NCBI GenBank assembly: GCA_963978545.1 | Contig: OZ021726.1 | Span: 30,786,459-30,850,458, forward strand | Reading direction: 5' to 3' | Length of the DNA stretch: 64,000 nucleotides | DNA from: Linyphia triangularis | Lineage: Eukaryota; Arthropoda; Arachnida; Araneae; Linyphiidae | Shown here: piece by piece, positions 57,790-64,000 of the stretch | Numbering within the stretch: position 1 is the first letter of the stretch | How the letters are laid out: each line of letters opens with the position of its first letter | Notes under the pieces: generated by a model | The model's input: only the letters and a program-made list of their open reading frames with translations | Database searches by the model: none | Told to the model about the DNA's origin: nothing | Translations under genes and position numbers: made by a program

Positions 57790-58215
57790 TTAAAATCTAG
57801 AGATCTTCGCGAACTCTTCAACATTCTCTAAGGCATTGTCTTCATGAGCCATAATCCGATATACGCACAGCTCTTTCATCAAAGGAACTTCGACTCTCCA
57901 TGTTTGCAGTTTGCCTTTCCCAAAATTCAGCGTAATTCCATTTTCCTTTAAAAAGTCAAGTCCGAGAATGCACGGATCTACAATTTCGGCAACATAAACG
58001 GTGTGTTTATAGGTGTTAAATCCAAAGGCAATTTCCACTTCCAAATTCCCGTGCACGGAGATATTGCCACCAGACACAGTTTGTAGCGAAATAGAGGGCG
58101 CTGTGTAGAGGAGTCGGCTGTTCAGGCGACGAGCCACGTCCGTCCTTACGATCGTTACATTCGCTCTCGAATCGACGATTAGACGACATGGAGTTCCGTT
58201 GATCTCTCCCTTCAT
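57790..58215 (-). pseudogene. Retroviral-type aspartic protease, active site altered
   Basis: 141 codons. Residues 10-22 read C-R-L-I-V-D-S-R-A-N-V-T-I, corresponding to the D-S/T-G-A active loop, but the essential Gly is Arg. Residues C-I-L-G-L-D-F-L near 82-92 match the second conserved motif. The frame is the same as the Gag zinc-finger frame and is separated from it by a single in-frame TAA (about 58237). It would cut the Gag-Pol polyprotein; the Gly loss predicts an inactive enzyme. Confidence 0.85.
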
Positions 58216-58236
58216 GAATAAACCCTGGTTTCCCCC

Positions 58237-59633
58237 TTAACGGGATGAAACGTGGAAACGACTGGTCGGGGCATCATCTGTTCTACATTGCAGCTTCTGC
58301 CCTGCGAGATGGCATCTTCTTCGATTCAATTGTTGAGATTCCGTGGTAGTGTTATCCCTTCTCTTTTTCAAATCAAGGCAGTTACGTAGTAGATGCCCTT
58401 CCCATTTGCAGTGCCAGCAAATGACGCTTGTCTTTCGATCCCTGGCTCCGGGATAGCTTCTCATCATTCTATCAGTTTTGCTTTCCAATTTTCGAAGCTT
58501 ACTGGTGACACGGTCAGGAAAATCCTCGGCTAATGCACCACACACATATCGTCGGTCTTTTCTAAAACCTAGCTGCGCTGCTTCCATTCTCATGGCGTAC
58601 ACGAGGGCAGACTTCAGGTTTTTGTTTTGGGATAACCTTACCGCCTGCTGCACATTGAGATCTTGAAAGCGTCGATGAAATACTGCAGAGAAAGATCGAC
58701 TCGCACATCCGTGGTACAATCTGGAAACTCCAGAATTGATAGTCTCTCTATATCAGTGCCGATTCTTGAAGAGATTTTCCTGTCTTCTGCCGCCTCGTTT
58801 TCAGTTTCAGCCTACTATAATCTTTCAGATGTTGCTCTCCAAATCGCAACTCCAAAGCAGACTTCAGAGCAGCGAAATCTTCTCTTTTGTCCCTCGGATG
58901 TATTTGAAGAATGTCGGCGGCTTCCTCGCGGAGTGACGCGGCGAGAGGGAATACCTTCGTAGTATCGTCCCATCCATTTGCAAATCCAATTATTTCAAAC
59001 TGCGTTTGATAAACACGCCAGGACGACTCCCCATTCAAAAGTGACCACTTTGATGTTAGAACGTGGTGCAATAACGGGAACGGGAACCTCTCACGGGAGC
59101 AAAACTGTTGCTGCTTCAGATCTTCTATTTTCAGTAAATCGAATTCTTTCCTTCAAGCAGTCAAATTTCCCGTTAACTGCCTTCCTCACGATGGAAACAT
59201 TTTCTTCAATTTCATTTCTCACAGTCACATAATCTTCTTTGACATCCGAAATATCGGCCTTCATTGACTGAAGGACATTTTTCGTGCGCTCTATAAATCC
59301 GTCAACGGACGCAGAAGTCGATTCTTGTTTGGCGGTTAAAGCTTTTATGTCCGATGATACCGCTTCTTGTAAAGATTTAATGTCTGATGATGTCGCTACT
59401 CTTAAAGCATTAATGTCACCCGTAATCGCTGCAGCGAATTCAGCATTTGTAGATTCTTGACGGGCTTGACCGGCGGCAACTGTAGCGAAAAGTTGGGCTT
59501 TCGCAGATTCTTGTCTGGCTTTTATTTCAGCTTTCATTTCAGCGGCGGTGGATTCTTGGCTGTCTTTTATTCCAGAAATCATTTCCATCAATAGCTTCAT
59601 TTGTTCTTCCATCATTCCTCTAGCAGTCGGCAT
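58237..59633 (-). pseudogene. Gag polyprotein, frameshifted, Ty3/Gypsy
   Basis: Three overlapping parts in three frames. 59633-59091: a ~180-residue Ala/Glu/Lys/Ser-rich coiled-coil-like N-terminus with repeated Q-E-S-T and S-D-I-K-x-L. 59071-58748: the capsid-like core, W-R-V-Y-Q-T-Q-F-E-I-I and L-R-E-E-A-A-D-I-L, L-R-F-G-E-Q-H. 58719-58237: the capsid end (Q-D-L-N-V-Q-Q-A-V-R-L) and one zinc knuckle C-W-H-C-K-W-E-G-H-L-L-R-N-C (CX2CX4HX4C) that would bind RNA. Two frameshifts break it. The Gag role is packaging of element RNA in cytoplasmic particles. Confidence 0.88.
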
Positions 59634-59647
59634 TCAAGATGAATAAA

Positions 59648-59664
59648 CCCCAATTCTGACACCA
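59648..59664 (-). other. Primer binding site, tRNA-Leu-like
   Basis: On the minus strand, one base after the LTR (CAACA-A), comes TGGTGTCAGAATTGGGG. This is close to the complement of the 3' end of a leucine tRNA (TGGTGTCAGRAGTGGG-type), with at least one mismatch. It fits a reverse-transcription primer site and confirms orientation. Confidence 0.75.
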
Positions 59665-59665
59665 T

Positions 59666-60125
59666 TGTTGTGAATTTTCCACAGAGGCAATGATGGCACA
59701 GTTTTTATTAGATAGAAACTATTATTTATTTGCTCTTCAAAGGCACACAAAATTTAATCGAAGAATAGTGCAATCAATATCAAGCTTTAACACAAGCTTC
59801 AATAACAACAACTTCGAATTCGGTGATAATTCAAGTCAGGCACACTCAAAGCGTTCAGCTTTCATCGAGATCCAAAGTGAAACTGTCCGTCGATTTTAGC
59901 TGCGGTCGAATTTATACAGGCGCGTGATAATCTTCTCGCAATATCCAGCCAATTCTTCGAAAAAAGAAAGAAACATCTCGAAATTTCCCGATTTCTTTAG
60001 GTGTTGCCACCTTTTCTAACCCGTATTATAGCTGTTAATGAATGAAATAAGATAAAATAAATTACAATAGAATTTTAAAATAATACGTCACTATTTACAA
60101 CTATATACAGAAAATTTGTGCAACA
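59666..60125 (-). repeat. 5' LTR (element orientation) of the Gypsy-type element
   Basis: 460 bp bounded by TGTTG...CAACA; pairs with 56407-56858. Small indels relative to the other copy, including an insertion near 59766, make it 8 bp longer. In element orientation it would hold the promoter (TATAAATTCG). Confidence 0.92.
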
Positions 60126-60371
60126 CTATGCTGTTTTCATTACTGAATTACTTTTAGGTTTATGAGTTGCATTTCACAGAGAGGAATTTCAAACACAAAA
60201 CCTCTGCATATGACCCGAAAACTGGAGCTCTTTTTTCTGTACCATAAAAATTAAACGTCCAGCATCTGATGCAGTTCCATCTATATATATGATTATCGTG
60301 GATATTTTCATCCTGAGCCAACTATGAATAGAGTGCCATCATAGAAAAAAAAATAAAACAACCATACAGAG

Positions 60372-60540
60372 AGATGGTTGGTTTGTAAGCTCAACGACAC
60401 ATTTTTATGTGCAATAACGGATAAGCAGACCAAGGCATACAACTTAATGCGGATTCTGAATCACAATGAATATCCGAGATTCGAACTCGGCATCTTTGGC
60501 ATGCTAGACCAGAACGCTAACCACACGTCCACCAGGTGGG
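60372..60540 (-). mobile_element. tRNA-derived SINE, family B
   Basis: On the minus strand: 'GTGGTTAGCGTTCTGG' (A-box region), 'GAGTTCGAATCTCGG' (B-box region), then a body 'TTCATTGTGATTCAGAATCC' ending 'GTCGTTGAGCTTACAAACCA'. The older copy at 20526-20673 shares the body. No exact target duplication is visible. Confidence 0.75.
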
Positions 60541-61086
60541 AACATGCATAGAGAATGATTGATTGCAGAAATTTTGTGTAAAACATTCTATAATGCTCTT
60601 ATACAAAACATTTTCCCAGATATTTTTTTTTCTTGCTTTTCCTATTTAATAAAGAATTTTTTCATGTAAAAAAAGTGTTTGTGTTTATTAAAGAATGCAC
60701 TTTATAGCTCTTTTTTTAAATAACGCATTGCAAACTTTCCTAGATTAGAAAACTTACTACAGAAGTTGATAATTCTATACCAAATCTTTAGGAACTAAGA
60801 TGGCGCATAAAACATTTTAGTGATCTTTAATATAGTTTTAAAAAGAAATATGGTGCAAAAATGTTGTTAATGATAAATGAATTAAAGCGATGATTCCTAT
60901 TCTTGAATTTGCAAGGAATTTAAAGTATAAGTTTCAATTATCAGTGAGAATTCCGTGCTCTACAAAGATTTTATTTCTACCGAGATGAAGCCTGGACACG
61001 ATTTAGTGCCCAGGCTTTTGAGTATTAAGTAGGCAGGACCGATCCTACGCCCCCCCCCCCCCCACACACACACACACATTATTTTT
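60541..61086. other. Non-coding stretch before the BEL/Pao element
   Basis: No gene. A C-run followed by (CA)n lies at 61050-61078. The minus-strand frame at 60960-61310 crosses this and the putative LTR and is not a gene. Confidence 0.5.
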
Positions 61087-61330
61087 GTTCCAGCCGGCCG
61101 AACATGTTCGTAAAGAATAATGCAAAACCAACGCCCTCTGTGGGCGACTTGTAAAACACTTGTAAAAACTGTGAGAAGGATGTTTAGCCACGATAGGAAC
61201 AAGACGTTCCGAGTGCAATAAACCTGAACCGAAAGACGATTAGTCTTGCATTCTTCCAACGCATACAAATTAACCATAAAACTTACAGTCCACTCAAGAA
61301 GAATAACCATTTGTGGTCAGTCTATACCGG
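61087..61330 (+). repeat. Putative 5' LTR and leader of the BEL/Pao element
   Basis: GC-richer sequence directly before the BEL Gag start. It includes a possible TG start (TGTTCG at 61105, inside the palindrome CGAACATGTTCG) and an AATAAA signal at 61218. The 3' LTR lies beyond the window, so neither end can be fixed and no primer site could be named with confidence. Confidence 0.35.
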
Positions 61331-61339
61331 AGAAAAACC

Positions 61340-62495
61340 ATGGAAAAAGTCTACAGTCTAAAAGAATTGAACAGAATGCGTGGGCGAGTAAAAGCAAAGC
61401 TCACCGCCATTGTCAAGTTTGACGAACAAGAAAAAGAAACCGACGAAAAAACCAAGATTGAAGGTGAGAAAAAATTGTGCGACATCACTGAACTTAAAAA
61501 CGAGCAGAGCAGACTCTTTGAATGCTATGGAGAACTGGAGTTAGAAGAAAATACTTCCAATGAATGCGATACAGCTATCCAAGAATTAGAAACGTTATGC
61601 GACACTCTGGAGGTAAACATCAGATATTTTCTTTCAAAATTTAATACTAAAACTAATGCGTACAAAAATGAAAATAATTCCGCTATTAAATCTGTTAACT
61701 TTGATTTAGCTTCTAAATTGCCTGATATTCCGTTGCCTAAATTTAGCGGTAAAATGGAAGAATTTGTTAATTTTAAAACGCAGTTTGAATCCATGATTTG
61801 TATCAATGAACACATTTCTGAAAATCAAAAATTGTTCTATCTTAAAGCCGCATTACAAGGTGAGGCAAAAATGATAGAAACTAGTGAAGATACTTATCAT
61901 TCATTATTTAATGCTTTAGAGACTAGATACGAAAATAAACGTGCTATTCTAGACCTACACATTCAGGAAATTTTGAAAGTAGAAAAAATTAATTTCGAAA
62001 ATGCAAAATCATTGCGAAATTTATCCGATGTTGTTAGGAAATATATAAGAGGTTTAAAAGTTCTTAAATTAGAATCTAATGATCTTTCAAATGCTATAAT
62101 TTCAAACATAGTTCTTCAAAAATTAGACAAAGACACAAGAAAAGCGTACGAATTATCTGTGACTACTAAAGAAATCCCGCCTTTAGAAGACGTATTACAA
62201 TTCATTGATAATAGGTCGATGGTATTAGAACAACTAACTAAAAATGAATTCAAAACGAACAAATTTGTTAAAGGGTTCCATAATCCAAATTTAAAACCCA
62301 AAAATTTGTTAGTTAATTCTAATAAAGATGTTAAACCCTGTTTGTTATGTAATGAAAAACATAATTTATTTGGATGTTCTCAATTCAATGATATGGATGT
62401 TTCCAAACGAATAGAAACCGTTAAAGCCCTCAAATTATGTCGAAATTGCTTGAGGTGCCATAAAAATGTATGCGAATCATCTTTTAGCTGTTCTA
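61340..62495 (+). CDS. BEL/Pao retrotransposon Gag (split by a Tc1 insertion)
   Basis: The frame from ATG 61340 (context AACC-ATG-G) is open to the insertion. Residues 1-100 are charged and helical. From residue ~127, L-P-D-I-P-L-P-K-F-S-G-K-M-E-E-F opens the BEL/Pao capsid-type domain (DUF1759), with N-Q-K-L-F-Y-L-K-A-A-L-Q-G-E-A and L-E-T-R-Y-E-N-K-R as further marks. From residue ~333 a CX2CX3HX4C knuckle (C-L-L-C...C) is followed by C-R-N-C and H-K-N-V-C. The frame then continues after the 1223-bp Tc1 element at 63721. No stops or shifts lie in the BEL part seen, so before the insertion it was probably functional. The protein packages element RNA. Confidence 0.9.
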
Positions 62496-63718
62496 CACTC
62501 AAGAGCCAAAACATTATGACCACCCCTACATTTTGCAATGAACTCGCCTGGATGACGTGGAAGACATGTGATCGTGTGGAAGTGGTATTTAACTACTGCT
62601 GGTGAATCTGAAGAATCATTCTTTCACTTACTTTTGTGTGTGATGAGAAAGGCTGCGGATTTAAGCGACTTTGATAGAGGGCAGATTGTAATGGCTCGAA
62701 GGCTCGGAACAAGTATTTCCGAAACTGCACGACTCGTGGGTTTTTCGCGATCTACAGTTGTTAGTATTTATGCAAAGTGGATGAATGACTGTGAAAGCAG
62801 CAGTAGACAACATGGTGTTGGACGTCCACACGCTATCAAAGAAAAAGGTCGTCGGAGACTGTCTCGCATGGTGAAACAAAAACCGGAGCCAGACAGTAGC
62901 TCAGCTGACAGCCCAATACAATGCAGGGCCAAATAGAATAGTATCGGAGCACACTGTTCAGCGGACACTGTTAGATATGGGGCTACGCAGCAAACGTCCA
63001 CTCGTGTGCCTTTGCTGACCAAGCGTCATCGCCAACTGCGCCTGCGCTGGGCCCGGGAACATCGTGATTGGTCCATGGATCAGTGAGAGAGAGTTGCCTG
63101 GTCAGATGAATCACGGTTTGTCATTCATCACGGCGATGGCCGTGTCAGGATACGCCATCTTCCAGGCGAACAGTTGCTCCCTCAATGTACAGTAGGTCAT
63201 ACACATGCCGGTGGTGGCGGTATTATGCTTTGGGGGACGTTTTCTTGGGCATCTCTGGGACCCGTGGTTGTGGTAGAGCAGACCATGAATGCTACAGGGT
63301 ATCTGAACATCATTGCGGACCAGTTGCACCCTTACATGGCTTCTGTTTTTCCATCTGGAAATGGAATGTTCCAACAGGACAACGCCCCATGTCACAAGGC
63401 TAAAATTGTGTTGGAGTGGTTCCAGAAACATGATGCTGAATTCCAATTAATGTCCTGGCCGCCTAACTCACCGGATCTCAATCCGATAGAACACATTTGG
63501 GATGTCATGGGACGGAAGCTCAGATTTCAAAGACCACCAATTCGCAATATTTCGGATTTGCGTGACCGCTGCTTAAACATTTGGTACAATCTGTCTCCGG
63601 CCTTCTACCAAGGACTTGTGGCATCCATGCCAAGGCGGGTTGAAGCTGTATTGAGCGCCAAAGGTGGGTCAACTCGTTATTGACTGGTGGTCATAATGTT
63701 TTGTTTGGCTCTTGAGTG
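62496..63718 (+). mobile_element. Tc1/mariner transposon inserted in the BEL frame
   Basis: 1223 bp with ends CACTCAAGAGCCAAA and its reverse complement, continuing to 'CATTATGACCACC' (the right copy has a few extra bases). TA is duplicated at 62494-62495 and 63719-63720. It contains one transposase pseudogene in the plus direction. Cutting at the TA restores the BEL frame (T-C-T-A-G-A joins as Ser-Arg), so it is younger than the BEL copy. Confidence 0.95.
62643..63683 (+). pseudogene. Tc1-like transposase, D..36..E, broken
   Basis: From ATG 62643: helix-turn-helix DNA-binding region ([20 protein letters not shown]), a G-R-P-H hook, then the catalytic domain. First Asp in W-S-D-E-S-R-F, second in Q-Q-D-N-A-P-C-H, Glu in D-L-N-P-I-E-H-I-W-D, with 36 residues between the last two instead of the usual 34 of Tc1. 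Two frameshifts (near 62880 and near 63002) and an in-frame TGA where Trp is expected (about 63084) disable it. The C-terminus (63174-63683) is open to the TGA near the 3' TIR. The catalytic residues themselves are intact. Confidence 0.9.
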
Positions 63719-63720
63719 TA

Positions 63721-64000
63721 GATGCCTGCAAAGACACAACACTTTGCTTCATATTGAAAAAGAAAATTCCGATCAAAGCAATAATTCATCAGCAGATGTA
63801 AATAATACGAGTACTTCGTTCGTCCAGAAAATAAATCCTCCCACGCAAGCTTCTCTTACAAATATTCTTCGCAGTCATAAATCGGGCATTCTATGTACTG
63901 TTCTGATTCATATAACAAATTCGTGCGGAGAAAAAATAAAAATGAGAGCAATTCTTGACAGCGGGTCGTCTGTCAATTGCATTACAAATGAAGCATCAGA
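63721..64000 (+). CDS. BEL/Pao polyprotein continued: zinc finger end and protease start
   Basis: Continues the frame of 61340-62495. It completes a second finger (C-S-R-C-L-Q-R-H-N-T-L-L-H; the last Cys-His part is typical of BEL elements). After a linker it reads T-N-I-L-R-S-H and then R-A-I-L-D-S-G-S-S-V-N-C-I-T, the D-S-G-S active site of the BEL aspartic protease. It runs off the window, so reverse transcriptase, integrase and the 3' LTR should lie to the right. Confidence 0.9.

Larger units (their letters stand above)
56407..60125 (-). mobile_element. Ty3/Gypsy-type LTR retrotransposon, internally deleted
   Basis: Two similar LTRs (56407-56858 and 59666-60125) face the same way. Read on the minus strand the order is LTR, tRNA-primer site, Gag, protease, integrase C-terminus, polypurine tract, LTR. 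Reverse transcriptase, RNase H and the integrase catalytic core are absent, so about half the usual internal length is missing; the element could move only in trans. Gag has frameshifts and there are in-frame stops throughout. The LTRs differ at roughly 30 or more positions by eye, so the insertion is old. The flanking bases (TATAT and CTATG) do not form a clean target duplication. Confidence 0.9.

Noticed and set aside
60960..61310. 116-codon minus frame
   Set aside because: Crosses the putative BEL LTR and a C-run/(CA)n; antisense shadow.

Overview
The window looks like a piece of a large, very AT-rich, repeat-laden arthropod nuclear genome, most likely an arachnid and probably a spider. 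That placement is inferred from composition, long apparent introns and the transposon mix (BEL/Pao, Ty3/Gypsy, Tc1/mariner, hAT-like and pogo-like MITEs, several tRNA-derived SINE families); it was not tested by any search. There is no bacterial-style gene organisation, no CRISPR array, no intact tRNA or rRNA gene, and very little host coding sequence.

The one host gene I can support is a first coding exon on the minus strand at 25546-25909. It encodes a signal peptide, an acidic luminal stretch and a membrane segment of the Na+/H+ exchanger (NHE) type, and ends at a clean GTAAGT splice donor. A cluster of promoter-like motifs (CACGTG, TGACGTCA, CCAAT) lies 0.65-1 kb upstream at about 26570-26860. 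I could not find later exons, so the 25 kb to the left may be intron; it holds a hAT MITE (2086-2476), a pogo-like MITE (19383-19547), a 1 kb DNA-transposon derivative (22053-23100), an old SINE (20526-20673), three copies of a dispersed repeat built from ~144-bp tandem units (12.9, 17.9 and 24.3 kb) and a long (GT)n.

The middle (27-56 kb) is non-coding. It holds a 935-bp (TA)n microsatellite, a 1.55-kb Tc1/mariner-type foldback element whose two arms each carry a decayed transposase C-terminus, a small near-perfect RNA-like hairpin at 39.1 kb, a candidate solo LTR, a 335-bp long-arm hairpin at 49.8-50.1 kb, SINE copies, a possible decayed coding fragment at 52.8-53.1 kb and an inverted-motif cluster.

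The right end is a retrotransposon cluster. A Ty3/Gypsy-type element on the minus strand (56407-60125) keeps both LTRs, PBS, PPT, a frameshifted Gag and a protease, but has lost reverse transcriptase, RNase H and the integrase core. A BEL/Pao element on the plus strand starts at about 61.1 kb, has an open Gag and runs off the window in its protease. It is split between its zinc fingers and protease by a 1223-bp Tc1/mariner element (62496-63718). That element has clear TIRs, a TA duplication, and a transposase with D..36..E spacing broken by two frameshifts and a stop. Removing one TA copy and the insert restores the BEL reading frame, which fixes the order of events. I found no new functional system; the most interesting items are this nested insertion, the foldback element, the long hairpins and the 144-bp repeat family.
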